Shown: positions 54,970 through 63,675 of the stretch, piece after piece
How positions within the stretch are numbered: the first letter of the stretch is position 1
How the letters are laid out: each line of letters begins with the position of its first letter
Assembly: GCF_900115145.1 (NCBI RefSeq)
Contig: NZ_FOVL01000013.1
Location: 49,676-113,675, forward strand
Length of the DNA stretch: 64,000 nt
Direction: 5' to 3'
Source of the DNA: Salegentibacter flavus
GTDB lineage: Bacteria; Bacteroidota; Bacteroidia; Flavobacteriales; Flavobacteriaceae
The notes under the pieces: generated by a model
What the model saw: the letters and a program-made list of their open reading frames with translations, nothing else
The model's database searches: none
Told to the model about the DNA's origin: nothing
Translations under genes and position numbers: made by a program

Positions 54970-55952
54970 GATTCAGGGTTTTCAGAATAGACAAATCTTG
55001 TGAGCTCTTCTTTAGCTTCCCAGGTTCCGGCTTCGGCAAAATCTACAGCTTTCTGAATTTCGGTCTCCAGCCTTTCTTCCATTTCCTGAAGTTGTGTCTC
55101 GCTTATCAAATTCTCTTTCAGCAAGTATTTACGGAACTTTGGAATGGGATCGCGTTTCTTCCATTTTTCTACTTCAGATTTTTTCCGGTACAATTCAGCA
55201 TCAAACATGGAATGTGCCCGAAAACGATAGGTGTTGCATACCAGCAAATAAGGCTCCCCCGAATTTCTAACCTGTTCCACGGCTTTATTGGCGGCAGCCA
55301 TCACCTTAAGCAGATCCATTCCGTCTACGGCCTTTGATTCGATCCCGTAGGCCTGTCCCTTTTTTTCTATTTCCTGCACAGCATGAGAAAAGCGCAGGGC
55401 CGTACCCATAGCATACAGGTTGTTCTCACAGACGAAGAGTACAGGAACCTTCCAGAGGGAAGCCAGGTTAAGGGCTTCATGGAAAATCCCTTCTGCTGCC
55501 GCACCTTCCCCGAAAAAACACACGGTAATATTATCCTTTTTTAGTTTTTTGGAAGCCAGGGCCATTCCTGTGGCCAAGGGGAGATGACCCCCAACGATAG
55601 CACTTCCGCCAAAAAAGTTCTTCTCCTTATCGAAAATGTGCATGGAGCCGCCGCGACCTCTGCTGCAGCCTTCCTGTTTGCCGTACATCTCGGCCATGAT
55701 GGCCCCGGCATCTACATCCCGGGCTAAAGCATGGGCGTGTTCCCGGTAGGTGCCCAGCACGTTATCTTCAGGCTTAAGGGCCTGAATGACCCCTGTGGCC
55801 ACCGCTTCTTCTCCTATATAAAGATGCAGAAAACCCCGTATCTTTTCCTTGGTGTAAAGCTCGGCGCTCTTCTCCTCAAACTTCCTCATCAGGAGCAGCT
55901 GATAGAGAAGCTTTTCTGCCTTTTCGGCACTTAATTTGTCCTTTGTTTCCAT
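54966..55952 (-). CDS. 2-oxoacid dehydrogenase E1 component, alpha subunit
   Basis: The 328-aa protein has the ThDP-binding pattern: [20 protein letters not shown], then [20 protein letters not shown] and VLFVCENN (GDG-type motif as GEG...ENN). The [20 protein letters not shown] segment is typical of acetoin/pyruvate dehydrogenase alpha chains. The short form (about 330 residues) is like AcoA/PdhA of two-gene E1 systems. It starts 2 bases after the ligase stop. Confidence 0.94.
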   Translation of the reverse strand: METKDKLSAEKAEKLLYQLLLMRKFEEKSAELYTKEKIRGFLHLYIGEEAVATGVIQALKPEDNVLGTYREHAHALARDVDAGAIMAEMYGKQEGCSRGRGGSMHIFDKEKNFFGGSAIVGGHLPLATGMALASKKLKKDNITVCFFGEGAAAEGIFHEALNLASLWKVPVLFVCENNLYAMGTALRFSHAVQEIEKKGQAYGIESKAVDGMDLLKVMAAANKAVEQVRNSGEPYLLVCNTYRFRAHSMFDAELYRKKSEVEKWKKRDPIPKFRKYLLKENLISETQLQEMEERLETEIQKAVDFAEAGTWEAKEELTRFVYSENPES

Positions 55953-55954
55953 GC

Positions 55955-57688
55955 TTAGTTTTGTTCAAGAGTGGAGGTATCTCCTTCAGGTAATCCCAGC
56001 TCCCGGGCTTTTAATAATCGGCGAAGGATCTTTCCGCTGCGGGTCTTAGGTATACTTTCTGTAAATTCTATTTCCTTAGGAGCTACAGCCGGCCCTAGAT
56101 GTTTTCGGGCAAAGCCAGTGATCTCCAATTTCATTTCTTCGTTTTCCTGGTTCCCGGGTTTAAGGACTATAAAAGCCTTTACCAGCTCACCGATTGAGGT
56201 TTCGGGTTTTCCTATCACAGCGGCTTCTGCGATGGCCGGATGCCTCATCAAAGTGCTTTCCACCTCAAAAGGACCTACCATATGTCCGCTGGTCTTTATG
56301 ATATCGTCTGCTCTCCCTATGAACCAGAAATACCCATCGGCATCTTTTTTGGCCAGGTCTCCGGTAAGATACCAGTCCCCCGAAAAGCATTTATTGTAGC
56401 GCTCTTCTTCATTCAGGTAACCGCGGAACAGGGAAGGAAATCCTTTTTGCAACACCAGATGTCCCTCTTTTCCCGGTTCCTCGATGAGCTTCAATCCATT
56501 TTCAGTCACTTCGGCCAGGGCGGCTTCCACCCCGGGAAGAGGTTTGCCCATGGAGCCGGGTCTTACTTCCAGGGAGGGATAGTTGGCGATCATGATCCCG
56601 CCGGTTTCGGTTTGCCACCAGTTGTCCAGAATGGGAATACCGAAGCTGCGTTCCCCCCAGAGCACAGCTTCAGCACTAAGTGGCTCTCCTACGCTTAAAA
56701 TGACGCGCAGAGCCCTCAGATTAAATTTTTTGCCGGGTTTTATTTCCATCCGTATCAGCCTTCTGATGGCCGTGGGAGCAGTATACCAGATATTTATTTT
56801 TTGTTCCTCCAGGATAGAATACCAGCGCATGGCATCAAATTCCTCCTGATCTATAATGGAAGTAACTCCGTTGACCAGGGGCGCAATTATTCCGTAGGAA
56901 GTACCGGTAACCCAGCCAGGATCAGCCGTACACCAGAAAAGGTCTCCGGGATGGAAATCCAGCACATATTTTCCCGTGATATAATGTGTGAGCACCGCCT
57001 TATGCACATGCAGGGCGCCTTTGGGCATGCCGGTCGTGCCACTGGTAAAGTGCAGCAAAGCAGGATCTTCAGAAGATGTGGGCGGGATCTTAAAGTCGGA
57101 AGAAGCCTCTTTCATAAGTAAGGACCAGGAAAGGACTTTTTCTGATCGATGTTCCTCAAGATCGCTAAGGATTATATATCGCAGGGAAGGGAGCCTTTCT
57201 TCCAGTTGTTTTACTGTTCTCTCATATAATGCTGAAGTAGTAACCAGAATCTTCGCGTCTCCTTTATGCAGTCTTTGAAAAACCGGTTCAGGCCCGAAAA
57301 CCGAAAAGAGCGGACAAAATACTGCTGTAGTCTTCAGGGTTCCCAGGACAGTGATATACAAGGCGGGAATCCTGCCGGCCAGAGAAAAGACAGTTTCCCC
57401 TTTCTGAATTCCCAGATTAGTAAGAACATTGGCAAATCTTGAAGTTTCCTCTTTTAAGCGGGAATAGCTATAGTCCTGAAAACTCCTGTCCTTTTGAATA
57501 AACCGGAAGGCGATGGTATCTTTTAAATCTCCTCCGGAATGACGATCAACTGCCAGATGCGCAATGTTATTTTTAACTTTTCCTTTTACCGCCTCCAGTT
57601 CTCTTTCAACATTCTCCCAGGAAAAGGAAGTCCGTTCGCTGTTATAATCGGCGAGATTGTAGCTTGTTTTATTTATGGTGGAACCCAT
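55955..57688 (-). CDS. AMP-forming acyl-CoA synthetase (acetyl-CoA synthetase-like)
   Basis: The 577-aa ANL enzyme has the P-loop LLHFTSGTTGMPKGALHVH, GWVTGTSYG, the acid-pocket motif DNWWQTETGG (the Trp usually restricts the site to acetate or propionate), TGDLAKKDADGYFWFIGRAD and the C-terminal catalytic Lys in PKTRSGKILRRLL. It is nearer in length to Bacillus AcsA (about 570) than to E. coli Acs. It opens the operon and would supply acyl-CoA or acyl-AMP to the same pathway as the dehydrogenase complex. Confidence 0.92.
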   Translation of the reverse strand: MGSTINKTSYNLADYNSERTSFSWENVERELEAVKGKVKNNIAHLAVDRHSGGDLKDTIAFRFIQKDRSFQDYSYSRLKEETSRFANVLTNLGIQKGETVFSLAGRIPALYITVLGTLKTTAVFCPLFSVFGPEPVFQRLHKGDAKILVTTSALYERTVKQLEERLPSLRYIILSDLEEHRSEKVLSWSLLMKEASSDFKIPPTSSEDPALLHFTSGTTGMPKGALHVHKAVLTHYITGKYVLDFHPGDLFWCTADPGWVTGTSYGIIAPLVNGVTSIIDQEEFDAMRWYSILEEQKINIWYTAPTAIRRLIRMEIKPGKKFNLRALRVILSVGEPLSAEAVLWGERSFGIPILDNWWQTETGGIMIANYPSLEVRPGSMGKPLPGVEAALAEVTENGLKLIEEPGKEGHLVLQKGFPSLFRGYLNEEERYNKCFSGDWYLTGDLAKKDADGYFWFIGRADDIIKTSGHMVGPFEVESTLMRHPAIAEAAVIGKPETSIGELVKAFIVLKPGNQENEEMKLEITGFARKHLGPAVAPKEIEFTESIPKTRSGKILRRLLKARELGLPEGDTSTLEQN

Positions 57689-57956
57689 AGCCTTTAAAAT
57701 TTTGAGACTATCAAATTAGCTACTAAGGACTTGAAAAACAATGATATTTGTCAGGGCACTGTGGCTGGTTTCCGGTTCCCAGTTCTGGGTTTGACCTTGC
57801 CGGAATATGGTTAACCGTTTTTAGGAGTTGATTATTTTACCAAAAATTAGATTCATCGCAAACTGTATAATACAAACAGTTTTGTCATAATCACATTTTG
57901 AAAAAAATGGGGTGGTTTCCTGGTTATTCGCGCAATTTTGAGATGAAAGCTCCAAT

Positions 57957-58958
57957 TTATACTTTCTCTAAAATATGCAGGTATTCTACAGTTTTATTTG
58001 CTTTATGGATTCTGTTTTCTGTTTTATCTGCTTTAAATCTCTGGTAGTTAGTAGAAGATAAGTGGTAAGAGCCATATTTGGACATTATATTTTCTATGTC
58101 CTCTAAGGTCATTAGCCCCTCATTGTTATAGCTCAAAAATATATATTGGAATTGCGCTTTCCTTATTAAATCTTCAAATGCTTTGTACACCTGTGCTTTA
58201 CTACAATATTGTGATTTATTATAATTTCTTAAACCGGTTTTGCCTTTGGGTGTGAAATCATCGTATAGTGCTATGGTATTTAATAAATGATAGTTTGCCC
58301 CATACTGGCGTGCATTATAAGGTGGGTCTAAATAAAGAATATCACCTTGAACATCATCGATTAATTGGTTGCTGTCCAGATTATAGACTTCATGATGATT
58401 TTCATTTATATCAAAATTAGCGGCTTGTAAGGTTAAAGGCTTTTGAGCAGATTTTTTGAGTTTTTTTAAATAGGCCCCATATACTGATGCTGTATTTGCA
58501 ATTTTATCAGCACTTTCCAGGAGACTGGCTAAAAGGAAAAAATAGCGTGATTCATCGATTTTTCCGCTCTTTTTCCACTCTTCAATTGCAATACGAATGG
58601 CATCAATTTTCTGGCCATTTTCATTACTAAAGTATTGTCTATCACCATGGCCAGCTATGCAATAATTTTTGTATACAAAGCCTTTAACAGGAGAAAGCGT
58701 TTCGAGTTCCTGTATTAAAGACTCCTGATCCTCCAGGGCTATGTGATTTCCAATATAATTTTTATTTAGGATAAAGCTGTAATATTCCAAATCATTGCTA
58801 ATAACCTTTTTAACTCTGGATTTAAAATTACGGCCGACTATTCCGGTTCCGGCAAAAAGATCGCAAAATACTTTATCAGAAAGATTGCCGCTAACAACAG
58901 TTTCAATATTCTTTTGGATAAACGAGTTTAATTTATTTTTGGAACCTATATAATTCAT
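57957..58958 (-). CDS. D12-class DNA adenine N6-methyltransferase
   Basis: The 333-aa protein starts MNYIGSKNKL (typical of D12 enzymes), has the AdoMet motif FAGTG at 35-39 and the catalytic DPPY at 211-214. It methylates adenine in a specific sequence, probably protecting DNA from the endonuclease encoded downstream in coordinates (59139-59763). It appears intact. A -7-like TATTTTTG lies about 20 bases upstream of the ATG. Confidence 0.9.
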   Translation of the reverse strand: MNYIGSKNKLNSFIQKNIETVVSGNLSDKVFCDLFAGTGIVGRNFKSRVKKVISNDLEYYSFILNKNYIGNHIALEDQESLIQELETLSPVKGFVYKNYCIAGHGDRQYFSNENGQKIDAIRIAIEEWKKSGKIDESRYFFLLASLLESADKIANTASVYGAYLKKLKKSAQKPLTLQAANFDINENHHEVYNLDSNQLIDDVQGDILYLDPPYNARQYGANYHLLNTIALYDDFTPKGKTGLRNYNKSQYCSKAQVYKAFEDLIRKAQFQYIFLSYNNEGLMTLEDIENIMSKYGSYHLSSTNYQRFKADKTENRIHKANKTVEYLHILEKV

Positions 58959-58976
58959 TATTCAACTTGAGAACTG

Positions 58977-58984
58977 CAAAAATA
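58977..58984 (-). promoter_or_regulatory. Possible -7 box of the D12 methylase gene
   Basis: The minus strand reads TATTTTTG, an exact TAnnTTTG match 19 bases before the ATG. Confidence 0.45.
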
Positions 58985-59138
58985 ACAATAACAATTAGCC
59001 TTTTTCTATTAAATATTATTCTTTTTAGGGAATCCCTGCGTCATCCTGGGTTGCCAGTTTTAAAAATTTATAGGCCTTGCCGCCAGTTTTGAAGATATCT
59101 TTTTAATTTCTATTTATAATATTACCAAAAAATGCAGG

Positions 59139-59763
59139 TTATTTTTTATTTCCTATCCAAATTACATCGGAATAAATGTTGTTACCCTGAATATTTAAAT
59201 TTATAAGATTTTCACTGTTATAGGTCTGGAGATAATTATCTATTGCAGATTTTAGCAGCTGAATTTCAGATTTTAATTTCCAATGTTGTCCGGAAGGGTC
59301 ATTTAGAACAATAAACAATCTATTTTTATAGTGTTTCCTTCCCTGTTGACTTTGATTGCTATATAACCATTCGATTAATTCCTTTTTATGGTTAAAGGCA
59401 TAATCGGGAGTTTGGTTATAACCTCTGGGAAAAACAGACGTCTTGTGATCAAAGGGAGTGCCTTCAATCGTAAAATCAACTAATTTATCATAGACATTTT
59501 TATTAGGTTTTACTTCGGGATGAGTAGAGAAAATATATTCGGCCCCCATGGCAGACCAGTAATTATACCATCGGTTGAGAGCATAATTTTTAACTGCAGG
59601 CTCCAGTTCATTGGATCTTTCGAGTAATCTTTTGAAACTATAAGTTTTATAAATAAAATTTGTCTGTTGATCCCATGAATCGGATTGCTTTCTTCCCCAA
59701 TAATAGGGATAGGATAATCTTTTTTTTTAGTTCATTTTCCAATCTAAGTAGATCCATTCTCAT
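59139..59763 (-). pseudogene. Probable type II restriction endonuclease, split by a poly-A frameshift
   Basis: The 136-residue frame ending at 59139 begins mid-domain (AEYIFSTHPEV). Upstream, MRMDLLRLENELKKRLSYPY onward can be joined only by dropping one A from the A9 run at 59720-59728. The restored protein has about 207 residues with no signal peptide. VDFTIEGTPFDHKTSVFPRG resembles a PD-(D/E)xK catalytic core (Asp ... Asp-x-Lys). The neighbour is an adenine methylase. The change could be a fixed mutation, a sequencing error or a phase-variation switch. Confidence 0.72.
59720..59728. repeat. Poly-A/T tract of nine bases in the endonuclease gene
   Basis: Nine T on the plus strand (A on the coding strand). 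Eight A would keep the endonuclease in frame; nine, as here, gives an early stop. Such tracts can change length by slippage. Confidence 0.85.
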
Positions 59764-59782
59764 AGAATTTAATTAAAGCTGC

Positions 59783-60080
59783 CTAAGCTGTTATGCTCGT
59801 TGGTTTAAAAATAAAACTTTCTACAAAATCAGGAATCGACTGATTTATATCAAAGCCAATCAGATTTCTTTGTAAACTCTCACATTCGTACAGAGTAGTT
59901 CCACTGCTTAAAAATGGATATAGAACAGTCCCACCTTTTTTTGTATATCTCCGAATTTGAGGCAGGGGTGCTACCGGAGAAAAATAAGCTGAAATTATTG
60001 GATTGATTATATCAAATTTAGCTTCTGTGGAAACTTCGGAAAAATTTGGACGTGATTCTTTTATTTTCGTAGTATAAGTA
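59783..60080 (-). pseudogene. Degenerate DNA methyltransferase C-terminal fragment
   Basis: The frame ending at 59783 reads KESRPNFSEVSTEAKFDIIN, PLPQIRRYTKKGGTVLYPFL and SSGTTLYECESLQRNLIGFD, similar to the end of N4-cytosine/N6-adenine methyltransferases (normally TVLDPFxGSGTT). The Asp of DPF is Tyr and the first Gly is Ser, so the AdoMet pocket is damaged. There is no start codon and the N-terminal catalytic motif is absent. Confidence 0.7.
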
Positions 60081-60084
60081 AAAC

Positions 60085-60114
60085 AAAACAGCCACCTAAA
60101 ATAGTGGCTGTTTT
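60085..60114 (-). terminator. Terminator of the beta-lactamase-like gene
   Basis: An 11-bp stem (AAAACAGCCAC/GTGGCTGTTTT) with an 8-base loop is followed on the minus strand by TTTTGTTTTA. It lies 74 bases after the stop codon. Confidence 0.85.
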
Positions 60115-60187
60115 ACATCTCTTCTGCGCCCGAAATGACACTACGAAGTCCTTTTTAAGAAGCCTTCTCTAAATTATTTAGCAAAGC

Positions 60188-61756
60188 TTATTCTACCCTT
60201 GAAAAATCCAGGTCCTGGAAATCATAACTGAAGTCGGTTAGCGGGGAAACGGGTTCCATAGTGAAGCCCTTAGCTTTTCCTTCTTTGTCCAGACTAAAAA
60301 CCGCAAAGGCATCGGCATTCAGTGTGCGATCATCCCATTTCACCACAAAGCTGTTTCCTTTGTAATAGCTCATATCACCCTGTAGATCTGAAACATTCTC
60401 GGCTTTAAAACGAAGTTTTCCATCTTTCATGGAAATATCTACTTTTCCGAACCAGGGGTCCTGGTAGGTGCCGGCATAGTTCGACAAGGTTTCTTTGTCC
60501 ATTTTGCTGTTTTTCTGAACATCCTCGACTCTCTTCCAGACATCAGCGACTAAGGAGTCCGCCTTTTTTTCAGCTTTCAACCTGCTGTCGTTATATTGTT
60601 TAATTCTGTCTTTTCCTTCCATTCCGAAGTAGGCATCCTTAATCGAGTTGGTGATAGACCGGAAAGCCGCGCCCGACTGCTGGTTGGTGAAGACGATGAT
60701 TCCCAGGTCCAGTTCCGGGATCATGGTCACCTGACTAACGATTCCCAGGAGTCCTCCGGTATGGGTGACCTCGAGATAGCCATTGACATCACTTAGAAAC
60801 CATCCCAGGCCGTAGGCTTTGAAATGCGTGTTATAGTCACCTTTTCCCGTTCCGGTGAGGGTCTGGGGTGTCCACATCTCCCGATGTGCTTTGGTGCTAA
60901 AGAGGCTGTCCTGTAGGTTTTCTCCATATTTCCCTTCATCAAGCTGTGCCTGCACCCATTTACTCCAGTCTTTTACCGAAGAATAGATCCCTGCGGCAGG
61001 ATTACCCACTTTGGTGAAGCTAAGGCCTGTTATTTCCAATTCCCCATCTACGGGGGCGTGCCCATCGATGACGTTGGAGTAGTCGTCGACCCTGTGCCAG
61101 GACATCGCGGTGCGATCCATTCCTAATGGTTGAAGAATATTTTCTTTTACATAGGTTTCATATTCGGTTTCCGAGACTCTTTCTACAACTTCCCCAGCTA
61201 CGATGTAAAGTAGATTATCATAATCGTATTGGGAACGGAAGGAGGAAACCGGTTTCAAATATCTGAGGTTGTAGATTAACTGGTCTATATCGGTCACATT
61301 CGAAGCCGGGAATACCATCAAATCTCCCGCCCCAAGTCCGAGTCCGCTACGGTGAGTAAGCAGGTCCCTTACGGTAAATTCACTAGTCACATAGGGATCG
61401 TATAATTTGAATTCGGGGATGATTTCTGTCACCTTAGTGTCCCATTCCAGTTTGTCCTCATCGATGAGTTGGGCAAGGGCAGCGGCGGTCATTGCTTTGG
61501 TATTGGAGGCCACCCCAAAGAGGGTGTTTTCGTCAACATCACCGCCTTCCTCAAGCGAGCGGGTGCCGTAGCCTTCCATATGCATAATCTCCCCGTCCTT
61601 AAGCACAGCAACGGCAATGCCTGGCACGTTAAAGGTGTCCATTGTTTTTTGAACCAGACTGTCTATTTGGTTTGAAGTAATTTCCTGGGCGGTTCCTGAA
61701 ATTCCGAAGAGTAGTAAAGCTATAAGGAAAGTTGTAGAAAGTATTTTTGTTTTCAT
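60188..61756 (-). CDS. Serine hydrolase, beta-lactamase (class C)-like, with C-terminal DUF3471-type domain
   Basis: The 522-aa exported protein has a signal peptide (to about residue 24, GTAQ) and the serine beta-lactamase/PBP4* domain: SNTK at 84-87 (Ser-x-x-Lys), YDN at 179-181, and an HTGG motif later. Residues about 400-522 form a lipocalin-like or DUF3471-type add-on domain. Such proteins are esterases, peptidases or beta-lactamases. ATG 61756 starts the signal peptide; a -7-like box lies just upstream of it and inside the longer frame. Confidence 0.88.
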   Translation of the reverse strand: MKTKILSTTFLIALLLFGISGTAQEITSNQIDSLVQKTMDTFNVPGIAVAVLKDGEIMHMEGYGTRSLEEGGDVDENTLFGVASNTKAMTAAALAQLIDEDKLEWDTKVTEIIPEFKLYDPYVTSEFTVRDLLTHRSGLGLGAGDLMVFPASNVTDIDQLIYNLRYLKPVSSFRSQYDYDNLLYIVAGEVVERVSETEYETYVKENILQPLGMDRTAMSWHRVDDYSNVIDGHAPVDGELEITGLSFTKVGNPAAGIYSSVKDWSKWVQAQLDEGKYGENLQDSLFSTKAHREMWTPQTLTGTGKGDYNTHFKAYGLGWFLSDVNGYLEVTHTGGLLGIVSQVTMIPELDLGIIVFTNQQSGAAFRSITNSIKDAYFGMEGKDRIKQYNDSRLKAEKKADSLVADVWKRVEDVQKNSKMDKETLSNYAGTYQDPWFGKVDISMKDGKLRFKAENVSDLQGDMSYYKGNSFVVKWDDRTLNADAFAVFSLDKEGKAKGFTMEPVSPLTDFSYDFQDLDFSRVE

Positions 61757-61776
61757 CAGGTGTTTTATTTTGTCAT

Positions 61777-61784
61777 TAAAGATA
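61777..61784 (-). promoter_or_regulatory. Possible -7 box of the beta-lactamase-like gene
   Basis: TATCTTTA on the minus strand, 20 bases before the ATG at 61756; one mismatch from TAnnTTTG. It argues against the upstream in-frame ATG at 61798. Confidence 0.4.
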
Positions 61785-61917
61785 GTAATTTTAGTCATCA
61801 GGGGGTAGTCGTTAGTCTGTTGAGTTCTCAGTCTTGGTCCTGAGTTTTCGGTTTGTAAAGTTTTGTACAGGGCTTAAACTAAACCCTGTTTAAATAATCA
61901 AAAATAATTTTCTGCGA

Positions 61918-63504
61918 TTACTTCTTAATTCCGGGTTGATTAAATTCAAAGCCAGTTTCTTCTTTTTTCCTGTCTACCATCTCCCTGACGTCCCGAAGCA
62001 ATTCTTTTGCATCATATATAATCCCATCTTTGATAGTGTATTTTACGCCACCAACACGTACAACCTCATTTTTGTCTGTAAGCTTGATAGCGCCCGTACC
62101 ATAAAGTACTTTAAAATTGGCAAGGGGATTTTCTTCCACCAATACAAAATCTGCTAACTTACCCACTTCCACAGATCCCAGGTCATCTTCTACGCCCAGG
62201 ACCTCGGCGCCGTTGAGGGTAGCGGCCATGACAACTTCTATAGGATGCAGCCCCGCTTCCCGCAATAATTCCAGTTCCCGGATGTAAGCAAAGCCATATA
62301 GCTGAAAAATAAATCCGGAATCTGATCCTGCCGTGACACGACCCCCGCGGTTTTTGTATTCATTGACAAAATCCATCCATTTGCGATAATTCTTTTTCCA
62401 GGCGACTTCTTCCTCTGTACCCCAAAAGTGCCAGTAGGAGCCATGGGAAATTTTGCTGGGCTGATAGAATTCCCAGAGAGAAGGAAGGGTGTAATCTTCG
62501 TGCCACTCGGCAGTCCGCGCTCGCATCAGGTCCCTGCTGGCCTCATAGATATTAAAAGTAGGCGATAATGTAAAATCCAGTTCCAGGAGTTCTGTCATCA
62601 CGGAATTCCATTTTTTACTTCCCGGTTCCGCAGCTTGCTCCCAAAGCTTTCCTGCCTGGCTAAACCTGTCCTGTTCGTTGTTGTAGTTATAATCGGCAGG
62701 GTAATCCTGCACAGTTCGGTCTGTAAACATAGCTTCCGGCAGGCCGTACCAATGTTCCATGCTATTGAGTCCGGCCCGAGCCGAATGAAGCACGTTCCAT
62801 TTGGCCACGGCCATTTGCGCGTGATGCGCAGTAGCCCTTAATCCGACTTTATTATTTTCATCCAGAGCGGCTTCCATGATCTTTGGCGGGGACCCAAAGA
62901 ATTTTATACCATCTGCTCCCCGTTTTGCGTTTTCCCTTACCCATTCCCGGGCTTGTTGCGGGCTCGTGATTCCTTTCTCGCTTCCCTGTCCAAAAGCGGT
63001 ATAGGCGTGTAGGCGGGGGGCAGTAATCTCATTTGCTTCGCTTTTATTCTTTTGATCCAGCACCCAATCGAGTCCGTTTCCGGCAGAAGGATCCCTCACC
63101 GTGGTTATTCCGTGGGCCATCCAAAGCTTAAAAACATATTCGGCATTTGCACCTTGTGCGCTGCCACCAATATGCCCATGTACATCAATAAAGCCTGGAA
63201 GCAGGTACATTCCTGTCGCATCGAGTTCTTTTCCGCCTGCTTTCAGTTCAGGTCTCTTAGCGGGATCGATTTCTACCCCGGGATATCCCACCACATGCAC
63301 GCCGGTGATACGATTTTTGGTAACCACAATATCCACCGGTCCTGTTGGTGGGGCACCGTTTCCATTAATCAGTGTCACACCCCTTATAATAAGCTGTGGC
63401 CAGGGACCTTCCCCTTCAGACCGGGGCGGGGCTTTTTCAACCTGAGCGGTGCTTAGCTTAAATATTAAAAAGAAGAGGAGTAAGGGCAGAGTGGATCTTA
63501 TCAT
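61918..63504 (-). CDS. Secreted amidohydrolase-family protein
   Basis: The 528-aa protein has a signal peptide (MIRSTLPLLLFFLIFKLSTA) and an amidohydrolase domain: LLPGFIDVHGHIGG with the HxH metal motif, GADGIKFFGSPP, ATAHHAQMAVAKW, SMEHWYGLP, AGSDSGF and the C-terminal LGSVEVGKLADFVLVEENPL. It resembles metal-dependent peptidases or imidazolonepropionase-like enzymes of the periplasm. The substrate is unknown. It differs from the lipoprotein amidohydrolase at 43530. Confidence 0.9.
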   Translation of the reverse strand: MIRSTLPLLLFFLIFKLSTAQVEKAPPRSEGEGPWPQLIIRGVTLINGNGAPPTGPVDIVVTKNRITGVHVVGYPGVEIDPAKRPELKAGGKELDATGMYLLPGFIDVHGHIGGSAQGANAEYVFKLWMAHGITTVRDPSAGNGLDWVLDQKNKSEANEITAPRLHAYTAFGQGSEKGITSPQQAREWVRENAKRGADGIKFFGSPPKIMEAALDENNKVGLRATAHHAQMAVAKWNVLHSARAGLNSMEHWYGLPEAMFTDRTVQDYPADYNYNNEQDRFSQAGKLWEQAAEPGSKKWNSVMTELLELDFTLSPTFNIYEASRDLMRARTAEWHEDYTLPSLWEFYQPSKISHGSYWHFWGTEEEVAWKKNYRKWMDFVNEYKNRGGRVTAGSDSGFIFQLYGFAYIRELELLREAGLHPIEVVMAATLNGAEVLGVEDDLGSVEVGKLADFVLVEENPLANFKVLYGTGAIKLTDKNEVVRVGGVKYTIKDGIIYDAKELLRDVREMVDRKKEETGFEFNQPGIKK

Positions 63505-63535
63505 GTTTAAGAATTGGTTTTGGGTTGAATAATTT

Positions 63536-63543
63536 CAAATATA
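63536..63543 (-). promoter_or_regulatory. Predicted -7 box of the secreted amidohydrolase gene
   Basis: The minus strand reads TATATTTG, an exact TAnnTTTG match about 31 bases before the ATG. No clear TTG follows at the -33 distance. Confidence 0.45.
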
Positions 63544-63675
63544 GAATATTCTTTGCTATCGGATTTGGGTTCGGGGTTACGCTGTGTTTATGGTTTGGGG
63601 TTTGTGTTTTGTAGAGTGTAGAGTACTGAATACGATTGACCGTTTTTAGGAATTAGTTAATTTATACATTTAATC

